From NCBI RefSeq assembly GCF_001758785.1, contig NZ_LROM01000058.1, positions 1 through 47,831 of the forward strand: a stretch of DNA of 47,831 nt, written 5' to 3'. The notes beneath the pieces were generated by a model that was not told the origin of the DNA, ran no database searches, and saw nothing but the letters and a program-made list of their open reading frames with translations. The stretch is from Duganella phyllosphaerae (lineage in GTDB: Bacteria; Pseudomonadota; Gammaproteobacteria; Burkholderiales; Burkholderiaceae_D). Of the stretch, positions 32,760 to 40,913 are shown in pieces. The position numbers and the translations under genes are program-made. The first letter of the stretch is position 1. Each line of letters starts with the position of its first letter.

Positions 32760-33401
32760 TCAGGCTTCCTTGCGGGTGCCGCTTTGTTTGCCGCTTTGTT
32801 TGCCGCTTTGAGATGCTGCATGCGCTGCGGTTTGCGCTGGCGTGGCCTGGCCGGATGCCTGGCTGCCACTGCTACCATTGCTGGCATTGGACTGGCGATC
32901 CTGGCCGTCCTGGTTACCCTGCCCCTCCTGCATGCGCCGGCCACCGTTTTGCTGGAACGGATCGGACGCCCGATCCATGGCCGACTGCTGCTGTTGCATA
33001 GCGCGCTGCGCCTCTTCCTGGGCGGTGCGCGCCACTTCGTCGGCCAGGGCCTTGGCCGTGCGGCTGGTCGACTCCACGTGCTCACCGGCGACCTTGGAGA
33101 TTTCCACCTGGGTGTCGGCAGCGATGCGCGACAGGTGCTGCTGGTAGGCGCGCATTTTGTCGGTGGCCGGTTGGGCGCGGTTGGCTGCGGCCGAGATCAT
33201 GTCGGTCGGCCGGTTGGCGGTGAGGCACTCGCAGCTGGCGTGCGTGACGTCTTCCAGCATGGTTTGTGCCATTTGCAGGTTGAGGTCGTTGAACTGCTGG
33301 GCGGTGCGAAACACCGAGCGCGACATATCGTTGAAAAACGCCATCTGGGCATCGAGATGGGATTTGACGGCGGGCGTCACGGATTGCGAATATGGAAACA
33401 T
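32760..33401 (-). CDS. Phasin (polyhydroxyalkanoate granule protein)
   Basis: A 213-residue phasin. The first 130 residues are helical and match Phasin_2: SHLDAQMAFFNDMSRSVFRT, QFNDLNLQMAQTMLEDV and SRIAADTQVEISKVAGEHVE. Phasins coat polyhydroxyalkanoate granules and control their size. The C-terminal 75 residues are low-complexity, rich in Gln, Ser, Ala and Gly, ending in the repeat SGKQSGKQSGTRKEA, which is a 12-bp DNA tandem repeat (32778-32813). The ATG at 33401 is fixed by GGAGG 8 nt upstream; the ATG at 33416 lies before that site. No polymerase or depolymerase gene is in the window. Confidence 0.9.
   Translation of the reverse strand: MFPYSQSVTPAVKSHLDAQMAFFNDMSRSVFRTAQQFNDLNLQMAQTMLEDVTHASCECLTANRPTDMISAAANRAQPATDKMRAYQQHLSRIAADTQVEISKVAGEHVESTSRTAKALADEVARTAQEEAQRAMQQQQSAMDRASDPFQQNGGRRMQEGQGNQDGQDRQSNASNGSSGSQASGQATPAQTAAHAASQSGKQSGKQSGTRKEA
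32778..32810. repeat. 12-bp tandem repeat in the phasin tail
   Basis: GCCGCTTTGTTT occurs twice in full and a third time in part (9 bp). On the coding strand it encodes the SGKQ repeats. Copy number could vary by slippage, changing tail length without shifting the frame. Confidence 0.8.
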
Positions 33402-33555
33402 TGAGTAATCCTCCATGGATGAGGGTGTTGAAAGAAGCGAGCCGAGCGTATTGCGTTAGCGCAGATCGAACTGCAAGGCTACGCCGGCAACGCGCACGAA
33501 GCATGATCTGGATCAAAGGTGTACAATCGAAGTATTGCCTTAGGGGAATTCCATC

Positions 33556-33882
33556 ATGGCTATTTCAGCTCTCAATATTGGCGCCAGCGGCGTGTCTGCC
33601 GGCCTCACCGCGCTCTCCAACAGCGCCAATTCCATCGCCAACGCCTCGACGCAGGGCTTCCAGCCGGCGCAGGTAAATTTCCGCGGATCGGCACCGGCCG
33701 GCGGTGGCGTCTCGATCTCCTTGCAGGGACAGCGACTGGCGGCGGGCGACCAGCCCAGTGGCACCGACCTGGCCGCCGACATCACCAACTCGCTGGTGTA
33801 CAAGGCGCAGACCCAGGCCTCGCTGTCGGTAATCAAGACGTCCGACGAAACACTGGGCTCGCTGCTCGACATCAAGGCTTGA
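33556..33882 (+). CDS. Flagellar basal-body rod-like protein (108 aa)
   Basis: A short protein combining the two conserved ends of the FlgB/C/F/G family: an N-terminal Flg_bb_rod-like helix (ASGVSAGLTALSNSANSIAN followed by ASTQGF) and a C-terminal Flg_bbr_C-like helix (DLAADITNSLVYKAQTQASL). The beta domain between them is cut to about 35 residues, Gly-rich. True FlgC has about 135 residues and lies in a flagellar operon; here no other flagellar gene is near. It may be an accessory rod protein or an evolved relative that self-assembles. AGGGGAATTCC lies before the ATG and TACAAT at 33522 is a possible -10. Confidence 0.8.
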   Translation: MAISALNIGASGVSAGLTALSNSANSIANASTQGFQPAQVNFRGSAPAGGGVSISLQGQRLAAGDQPSGTDLAADITNSLVYKAQTQASLSVIKTSDETLGSLLDIKA

Positions 33883-33940
33883 CACTGGCGCGCTGCGCCG
33901 TCACATTGGCCGCTTTTTCGCCACCGACGCTGCCGGCACC

Positions 33941-35497
33941 ATGAACGACTTCAATTCCCACACCCTGCTGGCCGCGCTGCCCGCGCGGCTCGGCGCCATC
34001 GTGCGCCGCTGGTCGCACGACACGCCCCACGCCCCCGCCCTGCACGACGGCAGCCGCCACTGGACCTACGCCCAGCTGGCCGCCGCCATCGACGAAACGG
34101 CCGCCACCTTGCGTGCACTGGATCTGCGCCCCGGCGACCGCCTGATGGTGGTCGGCGAAAACTGCGCAGCGCAGGTGGCGCTCACGTTTGCCGCCACCGA
34201 TCTCGACGCCTGGATCGTCCATGTCAATGGCCGCCTGTCGGCGCACGAGGTGGACCAGATTCGTGATCACTGTGGCGCGCGCCGCGTGATCTACACCAGT
34301 GCACCCGGCGGTGCGGCCTCCCCTGACACCGCCGCCCACGGCCTGCGCCACGCGGCCACGGTGGCCGATTCGCCCTTCGGCGCCTGGATGGCCGGCGCCC
34401 TGCATACCGGCCGGGTACCGGAGCCGGTGCACGCGGCATCCGAATACCAGGTCGCGGCGCTGGTGTACACCACCGGCACCACCAGCGCCACCGGCGCGCC
34501 CAAGGGCGTGATGCTCAGCCACCGCAACCTGCTGTTCGTCGCCGCCGTCTCGAGCCGGCTGCGCGGCCTGGTCCCATCGGACCGTGCGTACGGCGTCCTG
34601 CCGATCACGCACGTCTATGGCCTGACATCGGTCATGCTCGGCACCCTGTACGCCGGCGCCTGTCTCTACCTGTGCCCGCGGTTCACGCCCGAGGCGCTGC
34701 TGGCCGCGCTGCATGATCGCCAACTGACCATTGTCCAGGGCGTGCCGGCCATGTACGCCAAGCTGCTGGAAAAGCTGGGCAGCGTGGATGCGCCCCTGCC
34801 GAACCAGTTGCGCTTCGCCTACGCCGGCGGGTCACCGCTGTCGCCCAGCCTCAAGGCGCGCGTGGAGCGGGTGCTTGGCGTGCCGCTGCATAACGGCTAC
34901 GGCCTGACCGAGACGGCGCCCACCGTCAGCCAGACCCGCCTCGACCAGCCGCGCAGCGACAACTCGGTGGGCCAGCCGATTCCGGGCGTGCAGGCGCGCG
35001 TGGTCGATGCGCACGGCGAACAGGTGGCGCCCGGTGTCGATGGCCAGCTGTGGGTGCGCGGCCCGAACGTCATGCTTGGCTACTACCGCGAGGCGCAGCT
35101 GACGGCGGCATGCATGCGCGACGGCGGCTGGTTCGATACCGGCGACCTGGCCCGCAGTGATGCCGATGGCGCACTGTTCATCGTCGGCCGCAGCAAGGAA
35201 TTGATTATCCGCGCCGGCTTCAACGTCTATCCGCTCGAAGTCGAAACGGTACTGAACGCCCATCCGGGCGTAACCCAATCGGCGGTGGTGGGACGCCCCG
35301 GCGCACAGGGCGACGAGGACGTGGTGGCGTATATTGAACTTGATGCGCGCCATCCGGTCACGCTGGAAGCGCTGGATGCCTGGCTGGCGCAGCACCTGGC
35401 GCCCTATAAACGGCCGGCCGAGATCATCGTGATGGATGCGCTGCCGGCGGCGGCCACCGGCAAGATCCTCAAGGCGAAGCTGGCGGCCGGCGGATAG
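33941..35497 (+). CDS. AMP-forming acyl-CoA synthetase family protein
   Basis: A 518-residue ANL-superfamily ligase that activates a carboxylate as an acyl-adenylate and then a CoA ester. Motifs: the P-loop (VYTTGTTSATGAPKGVMLS), which carries an insert of about three residues against the usual YTSGTTGxPKG; the A5 motif GYGLTETAP; the A7/A8 region FDTGDLARSD and GRSKELIIRAGFNVYP; and the catalytic Lys in ATGKILK. No membrane segment. The substrate is not readable; medium- or long-chain fatty acids are most common for this branch. Its last 29 bp overlap the end of the convergent DUF4105 gene. Confidence 0.9.
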   Translation: MNDFNSHTLLAALPARLGAIVRRWSHDTPHAPALHDGSRHWTYAQLAAAIDETAATLRALDLRPGDRLMVVGENCAAQVALTFAATDLDAWIVHVNGRLSAHEVDQIRDHCGARRVIYTSAPGGAASPDTAAHGLRHAATVADSPFGAWMAGALHTGRVPEPVHAASEYQVAALVYTTGTTSATGAPKGVMLSHRNLLFVAAVSSRLRGLVPSDRAYGVLPITHVYGLTSVMLGTLYAGACLYLCPRFTPEALLAALHDRQLTIVQGVPAMYAKLLEKLGSVDAPLPNQLRFAYAGGSPLSPSLKARVERVLGVPLHNGYGLTETAPTVSQTRLDQPRSDNSVGQPIPGVQARVVDAHGEQVAPGVDGQLWVRGPNVMLGYYREAQLTAACMRDGGWFDTGDLARSDADGALFIVGRSKELIIRAGFNVYPLEVETVLNAHPGVTQSAVVGRPGAQGDEDVVAYIELDARHPVTLEALDAWLAQHLAPYKRPAEIIVMDALPAAATGKILKAKLAAGG

Positions 35498-36470
35498 CGG
35501 CCGAGTAGTCGGGCGCCTGGTCTGCCGCTTTCGCGCGCGCGGTGATGTGGGCGGCCTGGCGCAGCGTGTCGAAATTTTGCGGGCCGGCCAGCGCGCCCAG
35601 GTCGAACAGGTAACGGTCCAGGTAGCCCGAGGCCAGCAGGCGCCAGTCGAGCGGCAGCGCGGTGTCGATCCGCCGCGCCATCTCGAACACGATGGTGGTG
35701 CAGTTGGCGGTGAGCGTGTTGTAGAAGCGCGGTGTGCGCTTGAGCTGCGCGCCTTCGTCCAGGTACGCCAGGAACAGCGAACGCATGGTTTTCTGCGGAA
35801 TGTTCAAACGATATAAATACATATCCTCGCCGCGCGCATTGGTGCGCACGCGCAGGATGTCGCGCTCGTCGGCGGCGATCAGCACCGTCTCGTAGCGCTT
35901 GAAGAAGCCGGCGATGGCGTCGAAACTTTCGCCGCGTTCCTTGCGGATCTCGATCGAGAACGTCAGGTAGCGGCCGTCGGCAAAGCCGAACGACACCAGC
36001 GTGTGGGCGATTGCAGGCCCCATCCAGTACGACAGCGCTACGTCCACCGAGCGCAGTTGATCGAGGTCGTAGCTGCGGCGCTCCCAGCGCTGGGTGTAGT
36101 CGTCGTCGCTGCGCCAGTCGAAATTGCGCACCTGGTCGAGCGTGACCACGCTGCCCTGCACCTCGCCGGTGACCATGCGCGACACGTCGTCGGCCCACAC
36201 GCGATCGTGGCTCGGCTGCAGCGTGCCCCACCACACCAGCAGCGCCACCATGGCCGCGCCCCACGGCAGCAGCACGCGCGCGCGCTGCAGGCGCCACCAC
36301 CAGAACAGCGTGACCGGCGCGATCGACACCCACAGGCCCATGGCCGGCACGCGCAGCGCCTCCACCTGGAACGGCGGCTGGAACCACAACGCCAGCGCGC
36401 CCCAGGCAGTGGCCACGCCGATCGCAATCGAGGCGACCACGCGGCCGATGGTTTTCCATATTTTTCTCAT
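35469..36470 (-). CDS. DUF4105 membrane protein
   Basis: A 333-residue inner-membrane protein. Three hydrophobic segments lie in the first 85 residues (ASIAIGVATAWGALALWF; GLWVSIAPVTLFWWW; WGAAMVALLVWWGTL), and the rest is a soluble domain facing the periplasm or cytoplasm. It contains the DUF4105 pattern, including SIEIRKERGESFDAIAGFFK, RTNARGEDMYLYRLN and RFYNTLTANCTTIVFE with a conserved Cys that could be catalytic. Family function is unknown; resemblance to papain-like lipid hydrolases has been suggested, which I cannot confirm. Its 3-prime end overlaps the acyl-CoA synthetase gene by 29 bp on the other strand. Confidence 0.87.
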   Translation of the reverse strand: MRKIWKTIGRVVASIAIGVATAWGALALWFQPPFQVEALRVPAMGLWVSIAPVTLFWWWRLQRARVLLPWGAAMVALLVWWGTLQPSHDRVWADDVSRMVTGEVQGSVVTLDQVRNFDWRSDDDYTQRWERRSYDLDQLRSVDVALSYWMGPAIAHTLVSFGFADGRYLTFSIEIRKERGESFDAIAGFFKRYETVLIAADERDILRVRTNARGEDMYLYRLNIPQKTMRSLFLAYLDEGAQLKRTPRFYNTLTANCTTIVFEMARRIDTALPLDWRLLASGYLDRYLFDLGALAGPQNFDTLRQAAHITARAKAADQAPDYSAAIRRPPASP

Positions 36471-36608
36471 GGCCCGATTATAGGGCCGGCAAGGCGGGCC
36501 GGGCTTTCCGTTTGATACCGGCTGACATGTAAGGAATTGTGAACCGGGCGACTGCCGACGCTGGCTTGTGGCACACTGACAACACGTCTACAGCAAATGA
36601 GGAACAGC

Positions 36609-37589
36609 ATGACTGACGGCCCTGACGACAAGGACAGCACCCCGCACCGTCGCGCCTCTGATCAAGAACGCCGGCCAGCGCGCAACGACAGCAGGACCAA
36701 TACCGCAACACCGCGCTACCTCGACCCCGGCGACACCGTGTTCAGCTTGTGGGGCCGGGTGCTGATGGCCCGCTACCGGCGCGTGGCCGCCTCGGTCACG
36801 CGCCACATCGTGCAGCGCCCGCTGCACATCGGCATCTCGGCACGCATCTTCCATCCCGAAGCCGGCTCCACCGGCCTGCGCAGCAAGAACCTGCAATACC
36901 TCGAAGAGTCGATCGCCCAGTGGGTGATGTCGCGCGACGTACTGGTCTTCATGATCCCCACCGTGAACACCGACGGCCTGCTGCACCCGTCCAACATCCG
37001 CCTGCGCGACTACGCGCGCCATCTCGACGGCCTGGTGCTGCAAGGCGGCGCCGACGTCTCGCCGCAAAGCTATGCCGAAACCCCCACCCGCCCGGAATGG
37101 AGCGGCGATCGCGCGCGCGACATGTACGAACTGGAACTGCTGCACGAATTCGTGGAAGCGGGTAAACCGGTGCTGGGCATCTGCCGTGGCTGCCAGCTGA
37201 TCAACGTGGCCTTTGGCGGTACGCTGTACCAGGACATCGCGTCCGACGTACCCGATTCGCTGGCACACGTCAACGACGACTACGACCGCAACCGCCACGA
37301 CATCACCTTCCCCGCCGGATCGTCGCTGTCACGGATGTTCAAGGGCCAGGCCAGCGGCACGGTCAACTCGATCCACCATCAGGCGGTCAAAACCCTGGGG
37401 CGCGACATGATGGTGGAAGCGCTGTCGGTGCCCGACAACATGGTGGAAGCGATCCGCTACCGCAAGGCGCCATTCGTGATGGGTCTGCAATGGCACCCCG
37501 AATTCCACCGCGCCGGCGGCGTGGAACTGCTCGACTGCACGGGCATCCTCGACCAGTTTTTACGGGTTGCGCGCGAGACGCGATTCTGA
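36609..37589 (+). CDS. Gamma-glutamyl-GABA hydrolase-like class I amidotransferase (PuuD-type)
   Basis: A 326-residue Peptidase_C26 protein. The nucleophile Cys is in GICRGCQLINVAFGG and the His-Glu pair in GLQWHPEFH, so the triad is complete. GLVLQGGADVSPQSYAE is typical of PuuD, which cleaves gamma-glutamyl-GABA in putrescine breakdown. An extra N-terminal stretch of about 70 residues, polar then basic, is not usual for PuuD and may be a separate binding segment. The start at 36609 is supported by GAGGAACAGC. No other putrescine genes are nearby, so the substrate may differ. Confidence 0.87.
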   Translation: MTDGPDDKDSTPHRRASDQERRPARNDSRTNTATPRYLDPGDTVFSLWGRVLMARYRRVAASVTRHIVQRPLHIGISARIFHPEAGSTGLRSKNLQYLEESIAQWVMSRDVLVFMIPTVNTDGLLHPSNIRLRDYARHLDGLVLQGGADVSPQSYAETPTRPEWSGDRARDMYELELLHEFVEAGKPVLGICRGCQLINVAFGGTLYQDIASDVPDSLAHVNDDYDRNRHDITFPAGSSLSRMFKGQASGTVNSIHHQAVKTLGRDMMVEALSVPDNMVEAIRYRKAPFVMGLQWHPEFHRAGGVELLDCTGILDQFLRVARETRF

Positions 37590-37610
37590 TCGATTGGACT
37601 TTTGACGTCG

Positions 37611-37835
37611 CTACCCAGGTAGCGGACGCGCTGGCCGCAACTGACGCAGTTGCGCGTTGGTCATTGGCAGCGCGTCGGGATCACTGAGCGCGGCGGCGGT
37701 GATCAAGCGATCCTCGGCGGCTGAGGGAATGATCAGTGCAGGAACAATGCTCCGCTCTGGCTGAGCCCGCCTGAATTTGGCGTCGCCTGTCAAAACGACG
37801 CTCGAGTCTGCATCTTTAATTTTTTGCTTCGACAT
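37611..37835 (-). CDS. BrnA-like antitoxin (74 aa)
   Basis: The C-terminal half reads AEDRLITAAALSDPDALPMTNAQLRQLRP, here given in parts as EDRLITAAALSDPDALPM and TNAQLRQLRP; this is the BrnA_antitoxin pattern (ITAAxxxDPDxxPLTDEEL). The N-terminal part is basic (SKQKIKDADSS, KFRRAQPER). GGGAGGTTAAATACC gives a good ribosome site for the ATG at 37835. BrnA normally follows brnT, overlaps it, neutralises it and represses the operon. Upstream here only a 23-codon stub with a BrnT-like start is found, so this is probably an orphan antitoxin. Confidence 0.65.
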   Translation of the reverse strand: MSKQKIKDADSSVVLTGDAKFRRAQPERSIVPALIIPSAAEDRLITAAALSDPDALPMTNAQLRQLRPARPLPG

Positions 37836-37887
37836 GGTATTTAACCTCCCTGGCATTTGCCTTTTCCGGGTCATAAACGACGTCCAT
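37816..37887 (-). pseudogene. Possible truncated brnT toxin stub (23 codons)
   Basis: The frame from ATG 37887 reads MDVVYDPEKANAREVKYHV and stops after 23 codons, overlapping the BrnA-like start. BrnT toxins begin in the same way (strand, then DPxKaxxNxxKHGV) but have about 90 residues. No continuation of the toxin is visible in the other frames. A short overlapping leader peptide is the alternative. Confidence 0.4.
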
Positions 37888-38037
37888 GCTTGCGAGTCCG
37901 CGTTCTTTCACAACAGTTCCGCGAAGTTGGAAGCACCGCAGGTGAGATTGACTTCTCGTTGTTGCAAATCAGCATTAAATTGTCGCGCCCCTCAATAATG
38001 GCCGTTCGCCAACGCGGCCATGGTGACCGGGACGACA

Positions 38038-39834
38038 ATGAAAGACCTGCTGAAATATTACGAAGCGGAGCTGGCGCTGTTCCACGCGCTGGCCGCTGAT
38101 TTTTGCGTGCGCTACCCTGCTGTGGCGGGCCGCCTCGGCATGACTGGCGAAGGCTGCCAAGACCCGCACGTGGAACGCCTGGTACAGGCTTGCGCCCTGC
38201 TCAACGCGCGCACCGCCAAGCGCCTTGATGACTCGCACGTGCAGTTCATCGAAGCGGTTTTGCAGAATAACTTTCCGCACTACCTGCGCCCATTTCCATC
38301 GTGCTCGATCATCCACGCCGCCACGGAAGATCCGCTTGACCGCACCGCCGTGATCCCGCGCGGCACCGTCATGAGCGCCGCCGAACACCAGGGCGTGCTG
38401 TGCAAATTCACCACCACCGACGACCTGGTGCTGCAAGCTGCGACGATCACCAGCGTTCGCCTGCAAGCCGTGCTTGATGTACCGCGCACACTGCTCCTGC
38501 CTGCCAATGCGGGGCCGGCCATCAGCATCGCGCTCACTGCGACCGCCGCCGACACCGCCAACACACTGCGCCTCTACCTCAACGCCGACGCCGGCCTGGC
38601 CGCCGTGCTGCGTGACGCGCTGTACCTGCACACTGTCTGCGCGCTGCTGGAGAGCGACGACGGCCAGTGGTCGCTGCTGGCGCAGCCACCGCTGCGCGCG
38701 GTCGGCTTCCAGCCGGAACAGGCGCTGCTTCCCGCTAGCAGCCACCCCTCGGCCTACCGCCTGCTGACCGAGTACTTCTGCTTCCCCGAAAAATTCAACT
38801 TCGTCGATCTCGACCTGGGCGCCATCGTGGCCGCACTGCCGCCAGGCTGCCACCGCTTCACCGTGCACCTGGTGCTGGACGACGCCAACCGCGACCAGCA
38901 CATGGCGCAACTGAAGCAGCTCACGGCTAAGCATTTGCTGACCGGCTGCGCGCCAGTGGTCAACCTGTTCCGCCACCCGGCCCGCCCGATTGAACTCGAC
39001 CACACCCGTGCGGAATATGCGCTGATGGTCGAACATCCGCGCGCCCACACCTACCAGGTCTTCAGCGTGGACCAGGTCAGCATGCTGCGCCACGACGGCG
39101 CCGGCAGCCGCGTGCTCGACTTCCAGCCGCTGTACAGCATGCGCCATGGCGAAGCCGGCGACCGTTACTGGAGCATTCGCCGCGACGAAGCGCTGGCCAT
39201 TTCCGCACCCGGCCACGACATCACGATCGCCTTCATCGACAGCACCATGCAGCCCTTGCATGCCACCAGCGCCTCGGTATCCATCGACCTTACCTGCACC
39301 AATGGCGAAACAGCGTGCCGGCTGGCGTTCGGCAAACCAGGCGGCGACCTGCACCACGAGGGACCGGCCAGCGACGTGCCGATACTGCTGCTGCGCCGAC
39401 CAAGCCGCCCGCGCCGCTTTGCCATCAACCCGGCTACCCAGTGGCGCCTGGTGTCGCTGCTGACGCTCAACCACCACGGCCTGACCCGCGACGGTCTGCC
39501 GGTCTTCAAGGAGATGCTGGCGCTGCACGACCTGGCCGCCACCGCCATCACGCAGCGCCAGATCGACGGCATCACCGACCTGCAACACCGCAGCGCCAGC
39601 GTGTGGCGCGAGGACGCCAGCGGCGGCAGCCTGGTATATGGCATCGACATCATGCTGACCGTGGACGACAACGCGTTCGCCGGCGCCGGCCTGTCGCTGT
39701 TCGCCCAGGTGATCGACCAGGTGCTGGCCATGACCGTGCAATTCAACAGTTTTACCCGCCTGATCGTCGTGTCGAAGCAGGGAAAGGAGCTGCTGCGATG
39801 CCCACCCCGAAGCGGCCAGCTGGCCCTGGCCTGA
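38038..39834 (+). CDS. tssF: Type VI secretion baseplate subunit TssF
   Basis: A 598-residue TssF (ImpG/VasA), the largest wedge protein of the type VI baseplate. The family start is exact (LLKYYEAELALFHALAADF, then YPAVAGRLGM and PHVERLVQACALLNAR). FSVDQVSMLRHDGAG, WSIRRDE and the end VYGIDIMLTVDDNAFAGAGL with FTRLIVVSKQG are equally typical. TssF pairs with TssG (two to one) and TssE around the VgrG hub. The ATG at 38038 is preferred over 38020 because the conserved MKDLLKYYE begins there. It overlaps tssG by 37 nt. TssE and the rest of the baseplate are not in the window. Confidence 0.95.
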   Translation: MKDLLKYYEAELALFHALAADFCVRYPAVAGRLGMTGEGCQDPHVERLVQACALLNARTAKRLDDSHVQFIEAVLQNNFPHYLRPFPSCSIIHAATEDPLDRTAVIPRGTVMSAAEHQGVLCKFTTTDDLVLQAATITSVRLQAVLDVPRTLLLPANAGPAISIALTATAADTANTLRLYLNADAGLAAVLRDALYLHTVCALLESDDGQWSLLAQPPLRAVGFQPEQALLPASSHPSAYRLLTEYFCFPEKFNFVDLDLGAIVAALPPGCHRFTVHLVLDDANRDQHMAQLKQLTAKHLLTGCAPVVNLFRHPARPIELDHTRAEYALMVEHPRAHTYQVFSVDQVSMLRHDGAGSRVLDFQPLYSMRHGEAGDRYWSIRRDEALAISAPGHDITIAFIDSTMQPLHATSASVSIDLTCTNGETACRLAFGKPGGDLHHEGPASDVPILLLRRPSRPRRFAINPATQWRLVSLLTLNHHGLTRDGLPVFKEMLALHDLAATAITQRQIDGITDLQHRSASVWREDASGGSLVYGIDIMLTVDDNAFAGAGLSLFAQVIDQVLAMTVQFNSFTRLIVVSKQGKELLRCPPRSGQLALA

Positions 39835-40844
39835 TCGAACAACTGCTGGCCGAGCCCACCCGGTTCGAGCTGTTGCAGGCCGTACGCCTGCTGCTGCGCT
39901 GGCTCGAACAGGCGGGCGTGGCCAACCCGCCAGCGCGCCTGCACTTCCACAGCCGCACGGCCAGCAGCTTTGCGCCCAGCGAACTGGCGGCGCTGTGGGC
40001 CCGCACCAGCGACAACCGCGAAGTGCACACCGACGCGCAGTTGCTGCAGCTGCTCGCCGACGATCCGGCGCAAGCAATCCACCTGGTCCCGGCATCATTG
40101 GGCCTGCTGGGCAATAGCAGCGCCCTGCCGGCCCACTACACACAAGCCATCGTCGACGCCGAACGCCAGCACCACGACGCCGGCCCGCGCGCCTTCCTCG
40201 ACTTGCTGGGCACGCGCGCCACCATGCAGTTCTACCAGGCCTGGGCAACGCACCGCATCGACAGTCAAGCCCCCGGACACGACCAGTTCCTGGCGCTGCA
40301 ACTGGCGCTGGCTGGAACCACGGCCACCACCACTGCGCTGCCGCCACAGGCGCTGGCCCGCCATGCGGCGCTGTTACGGCAACGCCCGGTCACGGCGCAG
40401 GCCATCATCGCCGTAATCGCTGTCTATTTCGATGTACCCGTGACGTTTCAGCCGCTCCTTGGCGGCTGGTACCTGCGCGAAGACCGGGTGCACCTCGGTG
40501 TCGAAAACTGCACGCTGGGCCAGGGCGCCATGCTCGGTGAACGCTGCCACCGCGCCGACCTGGCCGCCGAGATCAGGCTAGGTCCCTTGCGGCGCGACCG
40601 CTACCGGCAATTCCTGCCGGGGACAATGGACGCCAAAGAACTGGCCGACATCCTGGCCATGTTCGGCGTCGTCAATGTCCGTTACCGGGTACGACTGGTC
40701 CTGCTGGCTGCCGACATTGCTCCCTGCCAGCTGCCCGCCAGCGCGGGGCTGGGCCAAGGTCTGTTCCTGCACGGTCGCAGCGGCGACAGCGACGATCTCT
40801 GCTACGACATCGTTCATCCCGGCACGGCCTGCGTCGCTCCATAA
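39798..40844 (+). CDS. tssG: Type VI secretion baseplate subunit TssG
   Basis: A 348-residue TssG (ImpH/VasB). Family motifs: LAEPTRFELLQAVRLLLRWL near the start, LHFHSRTASSFAPSEL, TASLGLLG-like VPASLGLLGNSSALPAHYTQ, and LREDRVHLGVENCTLGQGAM with GERCHRADLAAEIRLGPL. The ATG at 39798 has AAAGGAG 7 nt upstream and lies inside the end of tssF, a coupling that helps fix stoichiometry. A 69-nt gap separates it from vgrG, enough for an internal promoter. Confidence 0.95.
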   Translation: MPTPKRPAGPGLIEQLLAEPTRFELLQAVRLLLRWLEQAGVANPPARLHFHSRTASSFAPSELAALWARTSDNREVHTDAQLLQLLADDPAQAIHLVPASLGLLGNSSALPAHYTQAIVDAERQHHDAGPRAFLDLLGTRATMQFYQAWATHRIDSQAPGHDQFLALQLALAGTTATTTALPPQALARHAALLRQRPVTAQAIIAVIAVYFDVPVTFQPLLGGWYLREDRVHLGVENCTLGQGAMLGERCHRADLAAEIRLGPLRRDRYRQFLPGTMDAKELADILAMFGVVNVRYRVRLVLLAADIAPCQLPASAGLGQGLFLHGRSGDSDDLCYDIVHPGTACVAP

Positions 40845-40913
40845 AATTGCGCATTCGCAATAACTTGCCAACAGGAATAGCAATACTGGGGGACCGACCG
40901 CAAAGGAGCCGCC

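Noticed and set aside
37975..40347. 790-codon minus-strand frame opposite tssF and tssG
   Set aside because: Low-complexity shadow; tssF and tssG are unambiguous.
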